From contig NZ_NFLI01000015.1 of assembly GCF_002160825.1 (NCBI RefSeq), forward strand, positions 1 through 64,000: a stretch of DNA of 64,000 bases, in the 5' to 3' direction. The number at the start of each line of letters is the position of its first letter. The stretch's first letter is position 1. This DNA comes from Lachnoclostridium sp. An131 (GTDB lineage Bacteria; Bacillota; Clostridia; Lachnospirales; Lachnospiraceae). The translations under genes and the position numbers were made by a program. This document shows positions 44,750 through 53,287 of the stretch, piece after piece. A model generated the notes under the pieces. It did not search any database, was not told the DNA's origin, and saw only the letters and a program-made list of their open reading frames with translations.

Positions 44750-44941
44750 ATGGGCGAGGATAAGAAAGCAGATAAAAAGAGAAAGCGTATCGTGCCAAAA
44801 GCACCAGTGCAGATGATAATCAGCCGTGAATATGTCGGCACACAGACCGTTACAGAAGCGTTTGTCCCGATTATCTCCGAGGATATTCGGAAGAAGATTG
44901 CCGAGGGCGACACCTTCGACAATGAGGGGCTGTCCGCTTAG
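44750..44941 (+). CDS. Small conserved element protein, unknown function
   Basis: 63 aa from ATG 44750 (AAAGGAAG upstream). Lys-rich start (DKKADKKRKRIVPKAP) then QMIISREYVGTQTVTEAFVPIISEDIRK. A longer start at 44678 overlaps the YdbC stop (TAATG) and would add 24 residues. Not recognised beyond co-occurrence with this recombinase type. Confidence 0.6.
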   Translation: MGEDKKADKKRKRIVPKAPVQMIISREYVGTQTVTEAFVPIISEDIRKKIAEGDTFDNEGLSA

Positions 44942-44995
44942 AATGTACGCAATGGGACATGAAAACAGATAGGACAGATACGGAGGTTTTACAGT

Positions 44996-46852
44996 ATGGC
45001 AGGAATCAAAGAAGAAAAGAAAATCTATTTAGTCGGCATTTATTGCCGCTTATCTAAAGACGATGGTACGGATAACGAGAGTGCGAGCATTGCGACACAG
45101 AAATCCATCCTCACGGATTATGTGAAAAAGCAGGGATGGCACATAGCAAAAACGTATGTGGACGATGGTTATTCTGGTACAAATTTCCAAAGACCAAGTT
45201 TCCAGAATATGATAAAAGACATTGAAAGCGGTCTGATAAACTGCGTGATTACGAAAGATTTATCCCGTCTGGGGAGAAACTATCTTGATTGTGGGTTATA
45301 TCTGGAAGTTTTCTTCCCAGAGCATAACGTGAGGTATATAGCGGTCAATGACGGCGTAGATACCTTGAATAAATCTGCTATGGACATCACGCCTTTCCGC
45401 AACATTTTAAACGAAATGTATGCCGCTGACATATCTGTTAAGATAAAATCGGCATATCGGGCGAGGTTTCAACAGGGGAAATTCATGGGAACTACCGCCC
45501 CTTATGGCTATATCAAAGACCCTGCCGACCACAACCATCTGCTGATAGATGATAAAGTGGCACATGTTGTAAAAGAGATATTCGACCTTGCATTAAAAGG
45601 GAATGGAGTTGCCAAAATTTGCAGACATCTTAATAAACAGCATATCCTACGCCCTGCCGCTTATGCGGCGGAGCGTGGCGAAACAGGCTTTGAACGTCAT
45701 TTTGAGGGGAACGAGGACAAACGCTATATTTGGAGTGGGAACAGCGTGAGGAGCATTTTAAGAAGCCCGATATATGCGGGAAATCTTGTAGGCTACAAAC
45801 GGATTGCCGCCAATATGAAAAGCAAGAAACGCCCCTCTAAGCTGCCCGAAGAATGGGAAGTGATACCCAATACCCATGAGGGAATAGTCACGCAGGAGGA
45901 ATTTGATATTGTCCAACAGCTTATTACAAGTCGTAGGCTTCCACAGAACAAGGGAGGATTTGTAAATATTTTTGCAGGCGTTATCAAGTGTGTGGACTGC
46001 GGATGTGCTCTGCGGGCAATGAACGTACACAGGAGGAAACGCCCAGAGATTATCGACTGTGTACAGTATTCATGTAATAATTATGCAAGAAACGGAAGAA
46101 GCGAGTGTAGTGCCCACAATATAGAAGCAAGGGATTTATTCAATGCCGTTCTTGCCGACATCAACTGTTTTGCGGATATGGCAGTGAATGATGAAAAGGC
46201 GGTCAGGGCCATAGAAAAGCGGCTCACGGAAACAGACCAGAGCAGGGCGAAAGCATTAGAGAAAGAACGTAAGAAGCTGAACAAACGCCTTGCGGAACTG
46301 GACAGGCTGTTTTCCTCTCTCTACGAGGATAAGGTCATGGAGCGTATTACCGAGCGGAATTTTGAGATGATGTCGGGGAAATACCAGAAAGAGCAGCTTG
46401 AAATTGAAGCAAGGCTGAAAGAGGTGACGGAAACTCTTAATGAAAGCTACGAGAAATCACGGGGAATCCGTGACTTCCTCGCCCTTATCCGAAATTATCA
46501 AGGCTTAAAAGAACTGGATGCAACAGTTATAAACGCACTCATAGACAAGATACTTGTTTCGGAGCGTGAGAAGATGGCAGACGGAACAGTGAAGCAGGAA
46601 ATCAAGATTTACTATAAATTCATCGGCTTTGTCGATGAATTACATATCATACCTACAAAACGGTGGGCAGCAATGCCCGCTAAAAATTGTACGGTGTGCG
46701 GCGTTGAATATGTCCCGGGCTCTGGTGCATCAAGGTATTGTCCTGCTTGTGCCAAGAAGATACGGAGGGAGAAATCAAACGAGAGCAAACGCAGGAGCAG
46801 AGAACAGAAAAGGATAGCATGTATGAACTGTCCGCAAAAAATGACCGACTGA
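44996..46852 (+). CDS. Large serine recombinase (TnpX/TndX type)
   Basis: 618 aa. Catalytic domain: YCRLSKDDGTDNESASIATQ (nucleophile Ser in the first 25 residues), VDDGYSGTNFQRPSFQNMI, and ITKDLSRLGRNYLDCGLYLE. Recombinase domain about 175-290, zinc ribbon CVDCGCALRAM and CNNYARNGRSEC, coiled coil about 405-500. The end has a further CTVCGVEY...CPAC pair and a basic tail. It integrates and excises the element. Intact. Confidence 0.93.
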   Translation: MAGIKEEKKIYLVGIYCRLSKDDGTDNESASIATQKSILTDYVKKQGWHIAKTYVDDGYSGTNFQRPSFQNMIKDIESGLINCVITKDLSRLGRNYLDCGLYLEVFFPEHNVRYIAVNDGVDTLNKSAMDITPFRNILNEMYAADISVKIKSAYRARFQQGKFMGTTAPYGYIKDPADHNHLLIDDKVAHVVKEIFDLALKGNGVAKICRHLNKQHILRPAAYAAERGETGFERHFEGNEDKRYIWSGNSVRSILRSPIYAGNLVGYKRIAANMKSKKRPSKLPEEWEVIPNTHEGIVTQEEFDIVQQLITSRRLPQNKGGFVNIFAGVIKCVDCGCALRAMNVHRRKRPEIIDCVQYSCNNYARNGRSECSAHNIEARDLFNAVLADINCFADMAVNDEKAVRAIEKRLTETDQSRAKALEKERKKLNKRLAELDRLFSSLYEDKVMERITERNFEMMSGKYQKEQLEIEARLKEVTETLNESYEKSRGIRDFLALIRNYQGLKELDATVINALIDKILVSEREKMADGTVKQEIKIYYKFIGFVDELHIIPTKRWAAMPAKNCTVCGVEYVPGSGASRYCPACAKKIRREKSNESKRRSREQKRIACMNCPQKMTD

Positions 46853-46867
46853 AGGAGAACAATGCTG

Positions 46868-46938
46868 ACAGCACAGCACAGCACAGCACAGCACAGCACA
46901 GCACAGCACAGCACAGCACAGAACAGCACAGCACAGCA
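46868..46938. repeat. CACAG pentanucleotide tandem repeat
   Basis: About 14 copies of CACAG with one AACAG variant, starting 16 nt after the recombinase stop. In one frame (46819-46941) it would encode STAQH repeats. The unit is not a multiple of three, so copy-number change would shift any frame read through it. Confidence 0.9.
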
Positions 46939-46986
46939 TAACTGCGTCCTTTTCTCCTGACAAGAGCAAAACCGCATATTTTTTTC

Positions 46987-47030
46987 AGGCGTATTCCGCC
47001 CGTTTTGATACGGGTGGGGTACGCCTTTTT
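46987..47030 (+). terminator. Terminator after the recombinase
   Basis: AGGCGTA (46987-46993) pairs with TACGCCT (47020-47026), inner CCCG/CGGG arms, followed by TTTT. Confidence 0.75.
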
Positions 47031-47182
47031 GCGTTCTTCAACACGACGGGTATGACGGGGAGGCGTGGAAACTGCCGGCGGTTCTTCCCCCAAAAAGGAG
47101 GAGGGGTAATCCATCTAAAACAGTAATTTTTTTGGACATATATTCACTGTCCGGTCAATTAAGTCATAGAGGGAGGGAGCTT

Positions 47183-47845
47183 ATGGCAGACGAGAAAGGA
47201 AGTTCAGATAGGCGCGCCGCTCTTTTGGAAACCTGCTTTGAGGTGTTCTGCAAAAACGGGCTGGAAAATACCGGCCTGAAAATGCTGGCGGAGGCGTGTG
47301 GAGTTACGAACGGGGCGCTGCTCTACTATTTTGAAACCAAGGACAACATCGTGATCGAATCGACCGCCCACTGTATGGCAAAGGTGTAGGACGATTTCAT
47401 GGCGCGGGCTCCTCGCAGCTTTGAGGACGTCGAGCGGTTTTTACGGGAGATGCCCTATATTACGGCAAAGCTCCACGGCGAGAAATACCGCTTTATGTAC
47501 CAGGTGTATGCCAGCCCCAAGTATCGGGAACACGGCAAAGCGTTCTTCCAGGGCGTGAATGTCCGCTACCACCAGTACGCCGTACTGCTCTCCGGCAAGC
47601 TGGGAATGCCGGTATATTTTATTCAGGGCATGATCTATATCTTTGTCCGGGCCTGCGTCCACTATGCGTTGTTTGAGGACGAGGAATATCTGAAATTACA
47701 GCTTGGCGCGATCCGCACTTCGCTGCGGGCGTTTATGGGCGCACAGCAGCGGGAACCTACAAAACCCCCAACGGGAAAGCAGGAGGAAACGACGATGATG
47801 ACAAACGAGACCCGTGCGGCGGCGCTCTGCCGCTGGGGAGGTTGA
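47183..47845 (+). pseudogene. TetR-family regulator with an in-frame nonsense codon
   Basis: ATG 47183 (GAGGGAGGG upstream) starts a TetR helix-turn-helix (RRAALLETCFEVFCKNGLEN, then VTNGALLYYFETKDNIVIE). After MAKV the frame meets TAG at 47387-47389 and then continues unbroken as DDFMARAPRSFEDVERFLRE to 47845. A single GAG-to-TAG change explains it. The DNA-binding domain alone could still be made. Confidence 0.8.
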
Positions 47846-47848
47846 GAA

Positions 47849-48175
47849 ATGGATAAAACGGTACGCTTTGATATTGAGGGGACGATAATTGAACTTCCCA
47901 TGAAATTTGATGAACGCTCTCAAAAATATTTGGAGGATTACAGAGAAGTTATCGAAAATCCTGTCCGTACCCCGGCGGGGCGACCAATCCTTTTTACATT
48001 CGATGATGCCTGCGCCTATGCCGAGATGGTGGACAACGAGCCGACAAGCGTGGAATGCAGCACCTGTCGGTATTTCCGGCATACTTCCGGCTCACTGCTG
48101 GGTGTGTGCCACAACGAAAAAATGCGCTCCGGTGCAAAAATACAGGACATAAAATTCGGAGCAGAGGAGGAATGA
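47849..48175 (+). CDS. Hypothetical protein with a Cys cluster
   Basis: 108 aa. The end has CSTCRYFRHTSGSLLGVCH (about 73-91), likely a metal site. The beginning is mixed alpha/beta with no family I recognise. GGGAGG upstream; 3 nt after the TetR pseudogene and overlapping the next start, so it was part of one operon. Confidence 0.6.
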   Translation: MDKTVRFDIEGTIIELPMKFDERSQKYLEDYREVIENPVRTPAGRPILFTFDDACAYAEMVDNEPTSVECSTCRYFRHTSGSLLGVCHNEKMRSGAKIQDIKFGAEEE

Positions 48176-48249
48176 AGATGAAAAAACGACTGACGACACT
48201 GTTCTTGTGTCTGTGCCTGGTCTTTACCATGCTTCCGGCGCAGCCCTGA
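48172..48249 (+). pseudogene. Signal-peptide stub of a lost surface protein
   Basis: 25 codons, MKMKKRLTTLFLCLCLVFTM then LPAQP and a stop. This is a complete secretion signal with nothing behind it; such signals normally head large surface proteins in this family. ATG overlaps the previous stop. Sequence right after the stop does not continue the protein in any frame I can see, so this is a truncation or junction point. Confidence 0.55.
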
Positions 48250-48325
48250 CCGGCGCTGCCTTTTACAGGGTGAAGAAAAAATCCGGCAGATAGTCCTGCG
48301 GTATGCGCTGAATCGGCTTAGGACA

Positions 48326-48369
48326 GAAAGAAACGGCGGGAAGTCTTGGATTTCCTGCCGTTTCTTTCT
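48326..48369 (+). terminator. Strong hairpin upstream of gldA
   Basis: GAAAGAAACGGC (48326-48337) pairs with GCCGTTTCTTTC (48358-48369), with GGGAA/TTCCT continuing inside. A-rich on one side and T-rich on the other, so it can work both ways. It would end transcripts from the truncated operon. Confidence 0.75.
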
Positions 48370-48391
48370 CTGCAGACGCATAGTTTCTGAA

Positions 48392-48420
48392 TTGACGGGC
48401 GGCAGGCGCCATGATACAAT
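48392..48420 (+). promoter_or_regulatory. gldA promoter
   Basis: TTGACG (48392-48397), 17-bp spacer, TACAAT (48415-48420); leader about 120 nt. Confidence 0.7.
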
Positions 48421-48545
48421 CAGTCTGTATCACGGTGGTACGTCCCAATCCCCAGGGCTCCCCGTTTTGGAGCTGGAGATACGATACCGGTGAAAACAGA
48501 AGCACGGAGAAAAGACAAGAAAAAACAAGACAGGAGGAATCAGGG

Positions 48546-49643
48546 ATGGCAAAGATTTTGATCAGCCCGGGACGCTATGTGCAGGGCGCAGGAGAGATGA
48601 AGAAGCTGGGAACTTATGCGGCAATGTATGGGAAAAAAGCTTTGGTTTTGATTACAGAATCCGGATATAAAAGGAGCAGCGCTGTCATTGAAGAAGGATT
48701 CCAGAACGCGGAATGCAGTATGACAGTAGACTATTTCCAGGGAGAATGCTCTAAAAAGGAAATCAGCCGGATCTGCGCGCTGATGGAAGAAAAGGGCTGT
48801 GATCTGATGATCGGAATCGGGGGCGGCAAGACGCTGGATACCGCGAAGGCGGCAGCTTATTACAGAAAGGTCCCGGTAATTATCTGCCCGACGATTGCTT
48901 CGACAGATGCGCCCTGCAGCGCTCTTTCGGTTATTTACAGTGAGGAAGGCGTATTCGAGGAGTATCTGTTCCTTCCGGCCAATCCCAATATGGTCCTGAT
49001 GGATACAGAGATTATCGCAAAATCACCGGTTCGTCTGACAGTCGCCGGCATGGGAGACGCCCTTGCCACATATTTTGAAGCGCGGGCCTGCCGGGACAGC
49101 GGAGCAGCCACCTGTGCTGGCGGAAAGGTGACAGGAGCCGCAATGGCTCTGGCGGAGCTCTGCTTTGACACACTGATGGAGGAAGGCGTCAAGGCCAAGC
49201 TGGCGCTGGAGGCAGGGGCCTGCACGGAAGCAGTCGAAAGGATCATCGAAGCCAACACCCTTTTGAGCGGAATCGGTTTTGAAAGCGGCGGTCTGGCCGG
49301 CGCTCACGCGATTCACAACGGCTTTACAGTGCTGGAGGAATGCCATTCCATGTATCACGGAGAGAAGGTAGCCTTCGGAACCATTACGCAGCTGGTGCTG
49401 GAAAATGTGCCGGCAGATGAGCTGGAGGATATCATAGATTTCTGCATTGAGCTTGGACTTCCCGTAACCTTAAAGGAGCTGGGAATCACAGATCCCACGC
49501 CGGAAAAAATTATGGCCGTGGCGGAAGCAGCCTGCGCTCCCACCGATACCATTCACAACATGCCCTTTGAGGTGACGCCTGAAAGCGTGGCGGCAGCGAT
49601 CCTGGCAGCAGACCGTTACGGCAGGTATTTTCTGGGCGAGTAG
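48546..49643 (+). CDS. gldA: Glycerol dehydrogenase-like iron-type alcohol dehydrogenase
   Basis: 365 aa. NAD-binding GIGGGKTLDTAKA (about 93-105), ICPTIASTDAPCSALSVIY (about 117-135), metal ligands Asp in GMGDALATYFEA (about 170), His in GLAGAHAIHNGF (about 253) and His in HSMYHGEKVAFG (about 270). It oxidises glycerol to dihydroxyacetone with NAD and zinc; related diol dehydrogenases cannot be excluded. AGGAGG upstream of ATG 48546. Confidence 0.9.
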   Translation: MAKILISPGRYVQGAGEMKKLGTYAAMYGKKALVLITESGYKRSSAVIEEGFQNAECSMTVDYFQGECSKKEISRICALMEEKGCDLMIGIGGGKTLDTAKAAAYYRKVPVIICPTIASTDAPCSALSVIYSEEGVFEEYLFLPANPNMVLMDTEIIAKSPVRLTVAGMGDALATYFEARACRDSGAATCAGGKVTGAAMALAELCFDTLMEEGVKAKLALEAGACTEAVERIIEANTLLSGIGFESGGLAGAHAIHNGFTVLEECHSMYHGEKVAFGTITQLVLENVPADELEDIIDFCIELGLPVTLKELGITDPTPEKIMAVAEAACAPTDTIHNMPFEVTPESVAAAILAADRYGRYFLGE

Positions 49644-49695
49644 AAGTGAATAAAAGAGAGTGAAAAGAGCAAAAAAGGGCTGTGAGAGGGGCATT

Positions 49696-51309
49696 ATGAA
49701 AAAATTATTGAAAAAACTGGTTTTGCTTTTGGTTCTGGCGCTGGCTGCGTTTCTATATTATTACGTGGCTCTGCCCGCCTTTAATATCCATTCCATCGAA
49801 ACCTGGTTCTTTCTGATCGTTGGATGGCTTGTGCTGGTACTCCTTTTTTCGTTTCGGAAATTTGATTTTTCCCGAAAAGGAACGGTTCAATATCATGATA
49901 AAAAGGGCTTTAGCTTTACGAAGGCAGGCCTGGCGGTATTGGGGATAATGATTCTGGTACTGGCTGTGGGAACGCTGCTTTCTTCGCCCATCATCAATGC
50001 CAGGAGGTATCAGGGGCTTTTAAAGGTGGAGGAGCGGGAGTTTTCTGAAGACATTCCCCAGCTGGATTACGACCAGATTCCGCTTCTGGATAAGGATTCT
50101 GCGGAGCTTTTGGGAAACAGAAAGATGGGAAGCATGGTGGAATATGTATCCCAGTTTGAGGTCAGCAGTCTCTACACCCAGATCAATTATAAGGAAAAGC
50201 CGGTGCGCGTGACGCCTCTGGTATATGCCAGCCCGATCAAATGGCTCACGAATCAGAGCGGAGGAATTCCGGCCTACATCAGGATTGATATGACGACCCA
50301 GGAGACGGAGTGCGTGAAGCTGGAGAAGCCGATCCGCTATTCGGAATCCGAGTATTTCAACCGGAACATCTACCGTCATCTGCGGTTCCGGTATCCTACC
50401 TATATTTTCGACAGCATCAGCTTTGAGATCGATGATGAGGGTACGCCTTACTGGATCTGTCCGGTGAAAAAATTTAATATTGGTCTCTGGGGCGGACAGA
50501 CCATCGGAAAGGTGGTGCTGTGTAATGCCCAGACAGGAGAATGCACCAGCATGGACGTGCAGGATGTGCCGGAATGGGTAGACCGGGTGTATTCCGCGGA
50601 TCTCCTGATTCAGCTCTATGACTATTATGGGAGCCTGCGGCATGGCTATTTCAACAGCATTCTGGGGCAGAAGGACTGTCTGAGAACCACAGAAGGATAT
50701 AATTACATCGCTATGGACGACGACGTCTGGGTATATACGGGCGTGACCTCTGTATCCGGCGATCAGTCTAACGTGGGCTTTGTGCTGATGAATCAGCGTA
50801 CCATGGAAACCCGTTATTATGCCTGCGCGGGAGCGGAAGAGTTTTCCGCCATGTCGTCAGCAGAGGGCCAGGTACAGCATCTGGGCTATAAGGCCGCTTT
50901 CCCGCTGCTCCTGAATATAGCTGATGAGCCTACCTATTTCCTGGCGCTCAAGGATGAAGCGGGACTGGTGAAGAAATATGCCATGGTTAATGTGCAGCGC
51001 TATCAGATCGTAGCCATCGGGGATACAGTGCCTGAATGTGAGGAGGCCTATATTTCTCTTCTGAACGACAATAACATTATCGCGGAGGAGAGCGCCGAGA
51101 CGCAGAAGCGCAGCGGCGTGATTGCCAGAATTGTGGAAGGCGTCATCGACGGGAATACCCATTATTACATTTTCCTGGAAGGCTCCGAAAGCATTTTTGA
51201 TGTGGCCCTTTCTGATTTTGTCGAAATTGTAAGGTATCAGGCGGGAGACCGGATTACCTTAGAGTATCTGGAGGGAGAAAAAACCTGCCGTGTGACAGGA
51301 ATATCCTGA
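49696..51309 (+). CDS. Large membrane-anchored protein of unknown function
   Basis: 537 aa. Three membrane helices near the N-terminus (about 7-25, 30-50, 75-97) are followed by about 430 extracytoplasmic residues rich in aromatic and acidic residues, with repeated segments such as YWICPVKKFNIGLWGGQTIGKV and DVWVYTGVTSVSGDQS. The C-terminal 60 residues (IARIVEGVIDGNTHYYIFLEGSE onwards) look like a small beta-barrel. I do not recognise the family. AGAGGGG upstream of ATG 49696. Confidence 0.65.
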   Translation: MKKLLKKLVLLLVLALAAFLYYYVALPAFNIHSIETWFFLIVGWLVLVLLFSFRKFDFSRKGTVQYHDKKGFSFTKAGLAVLGIMILVLAVGTLLSSPIINARRYQGLLKVEEREFSEDIPQLDYDQIPLLDKDSAELLGNRKMGSMVEYVSQFEVSSLYTQINYKEKPVRVTPLVYASPIKWLTNQSGGIPAYIRIDMTTQETECVKLEKPIRYSESEYFNRNIYRHLRFRYPTYIFDSISFEIDDEGTPYWICPVKKFNIGLWGGQTIGKVVLCNAQTGECTSMDVQDVPEWVDRVYSADLLIQLYDYYGSLRHGYFNSILGQKDCLRTTEGYNYIAMDDDVWVYTGVTSVSGDQSNVGFVLMNQRTMETRYYACAGAEEFSAMSSAEGQVQHLGYKAAFPLLLNIADEPTYFLALKDEAGLVKKYAMVNVQRYQIVAIGDTVPECEEAYISLLNDNNIIAEESAETQKRSGVIARIVEGVIDGNTHYYIFLEGSESIFDVALSDFVEIVRYQAGDRITLEYLEGEKTCRVTGIS

Positions 51310-51361
51310 GCCCTTTCCCGGAAGGCTATGGGATGAAATAAGGATTTTTAAAATTGCAGAA

Positions 51362-51392
51362 GGAGAGTCTGCCCTGTCCGGGCGGACTCTCC
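51362..51392. terminator. Hairpin between convergent genes
   Basis: GGAGAGTCTGCCC (51362-51374) pairs with GGGCGGACTCTCC (51380-51392), 13 bp with one wobble. No T-run of four or more on either side; transcription may still stop here for both convergent genes. Confidence 0.6.
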
Positions 51393-51441
51393 TCAACTCT
51401 CTTCAACGCTTCTCAAAAAATTGCAGTTTTGCTTTTCGAGC

Positions 51442-52899
51442 CTATTCAGATATCTCTGCGGACGATGATTCAGGCTGCGCTTCTTCCTCTGGCACTGTCT
51501 CTGTTCCCGGAAGATAATAGCAGATTACCGGAGTGCCCTTCTCCACATAGCTATAGAGCTCCTGCGCCACGGAAACCGGAAGATTGATACAGCCGTGCGA
51601 ACCGTTTGTTTTGTAGATGTCTCCGCCAAAAGAGCTTCTCCATCCGGCGTCGTGCATGCCGATATTGCCGTTAAAGGGCATCCAATAGGATACCGGAGTC
51701 TCGTAGTTTTCCCCTGTCAGAGTCGCGTCGCGTTGTTTATAGGTAATACTGTACACCCCGTCCGGTGTGTCGTACCCGCGGGAGGCGTTGCCGGACACAA
51801 AATCTGACTCCAGGATCAATGTGCCGTCCTGGTAGAAGAACAGATGCTGCGCGGTCAGATTAATTTCTACATAAGTATTTCCATAATCGGGTGTTTCGTA
51901 GGAGGCGGCTGTCTGGTAATAGACCGGAGTACGTTCTCCGCTTTCCCCGTTTTCGATCATTTCGGCCAGCTCTATGGCCTCCTGGGTATAATTCATCCAC
52001 CAGCCGTAATCTCCGGAATCAATCGTAATTTCCTGTCCATAGCTGGTTTTAAAGGTCCGGGAGCGGAAAATGGTATCGTATTTTTTGCGGAGCGTGGCTA
52101 CATATTCCTCCACCTTTTCCTGATCCAGTCCGGTCTCGAAGCCGTCGATGGTTACCCACGTGCTAATGGTGGCGCCGTCAAGGACCTCCTTATTTTCCCC
52201 AAAGGTATAGGTGATGGTAACGGCTGTGTATTTCTGCGCTTTTTCCAGGGCAGCCTGAAGCCGTTCGTCATCGGAAGTGACCTGCGGCTCATGATAGCAG
52301 CCCTCCTGTTCCAGATCTATCTGCTCTGTCAGGCTTTCGACTGCAGCGCTGACAGCCTCCAGCGTCTGTTCGTAATCCAGTTCATTTCCCCGTGTCTCCG
52401 CAATAATCTGGAAGCCATTTTCCGGTGTGTATTCAGAAATACTGGCGTCAACGGGAGAAACGGCAGAGTCATCCTGAAGCCCATTAAGCTGACAGACCTG
52501 GGTCTCCAACGCTGTGTTATCGTATGTCAGCAGCTCTTCCGTCTCATGAGTCTCTCCGGCGGCCAGAAACCAGAGCCATTTATTCTGCTGCCTCAGGATC
52601 TCGTCCAACGGTTCCGCAGAGCTGTATTCTAATGAAATGTCTTTCCCTGCAATCGTTTCCGCCAATGGAGCTCCGTCAGACTGACGCTCCGTAATCTGCA
52701 GGGAATAATTCTGCACCTGCTCCGTCAGCTCCTGCACCGTCATGTTCGACACGTCAATCTGGTCAATCACAGTCCCCCTTAAAAAATGGCTGTGGTAATA
52801 AAATACGCCGCCCACGTAAACAGCAGCGGCTGCAAGGAGCAGAAATAATAAAACGTTCCGCCGTGCAGTTTTCATCTTTTGCTTTTTTCTTTTCGGCAT
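51442..52899 (-). CDS. L,D-transpeptidase with N-terminal membrane anchor
   Basis: 485 aa. A basic start and one membrane helix (about 13-33), then two PG-binding-like domains (about 40-330), then the YkuD catalytic domain with GNIGMHDAGWRSSFGG and SHGCINLPVSVAQELY (catalytic Cys in HGC, about 430). It makes 3-3 peptidoglycan crosslinks or attaches proteins outside the membrane. Acidic Ser/Glu tail. Own minus-strand promoter. Confidence 0.9.
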   Translation of the reverse strand: MPKRKKQKMKTARRNVLLFLLLAAAAVYVGGVFYYHSHFLRGTVIDQIDVSNMTVQELTEQVQNYSLQITERQSDGAPLAETIAGKDISLEYSSAEPLDEILRQQNKWLWFLAAGETHETEELLTYDNTALETQVCQLNGLQDDSAVSPVDASISEYTPENGFQIIAETRGNELDYEQTLEAVSAAVESLTEQIDLEQEGCYHEPQVTSDDERLQAALEKAQKYTAVTITYTFGENKEVLDGATISTWVTIDGFETGLDQEKVEEYVATLRKKYDTIFRSRTFKTSYGQEITIDSGDYGWWMNYTQEAIELAEMIENGESGERTPVYYQTAASYETPDYGNTYVEINLTAQHLFFYQDGTLILESDFVSGNASRGYDTPDGVYSITYKQRDATLTGENYETPVSYWMPFNGNIGMHDAGWRSSFGGDIYKTNGSHGCINLPVSVAQELYSYVEKGTPVICYYLPGTETVPEEEAQPESSSAEISE

Positions 52900-52976
52900 A
52901 TTCGTCTTCGGTCCTTTCTGTACCGCCTACCCTTCATATAGTGAATGAGGAAAGCGATTCCTTTATTACTATTGTA

Positions 52977-53005
52977 ATTATACAAACGGCTTCCCCGGGG
53001 GACAA
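52977..53005 (-). promoter_or_regulatory. Promoter of the L,D-transpeptidase gene
   Basis: On the minus strand TTGTCC (53005-53000), 17-bp spacer, TATAAT (52982-52977), 78 nt before the start. Confidence 0.6.
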
Positions 53006-53144
53006 TATCTTTTTTCTTAAATTTTTTTAAATCCGGGTTGAAAGGAGAAGGGAATATGATACACTGAAGTTACGAAAAGATCTCAGAAATACGGAAATGT
53101 GCCCTGCGCAGGCTGAAGCAGTTGCAGCCTTATGCATTCTGGCA

Positions 53145-53173
53145 TTGACTTTTTCGCGGGAACGATTTATATT
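53145..53173 (+). promoter_or_regulatory. Promoter of the radical SAM - RNase G operon
   Basis: TTGACT (53145-53150), 17-bp spacer, TATATT (53168-53173). The leader of about 110 nt has AAAGGAG (53236-53242) 46 nt before the start and a hairpin ATTGTGT/ACACAAT (53252-53271) between them. Confidence 0.6.
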
Positions 53174-53287
53174 CAAAGACAGCTTGTGTCAGAATGCAGG
53201 ACCCGGAAGTTCTGTTTTTAAGTAAAATCATGTAAAAGGAGAAAAGTTGTAATTGTGTGCTCATACACAATATCATAAGTGCCAAAA

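Larger units (their letters stand above)
35566..47030. mobile_element. Integrative mobilizable element carrying tet(O)
   Basis: The block contains tnpV, tet(O), a KTR protein, sigma-like regulators, an AAA ATPase, oriT, MobV relaxase, ParB, YdbC and a large serine recombinase, and no conjugation (type IV secretion) genes. That makes it a mobilizable rather than self-transmissible element. Its right limit is placed after the recombinase and its terminator; both ends are approximate because the att core of a serine recombinase is short. The genes differ in base composition from the flanks. Confidence 0.7.

Noticed and set aside
46819-46941. 40-aa STAQH-repeat protein
   Set aside because: No ribosome site, overlaps the end of the recombinase gene, and the repeat comes from the DNA pentamer; kept only as an observation on the microsatellite.
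40563-47389. Stop-codon reassignment to explain the TAA and TAG interruptions
   Set aside because: All other genes use TAA, TAG and TGA as ordinary stops, so point mutations are the simpler reading.
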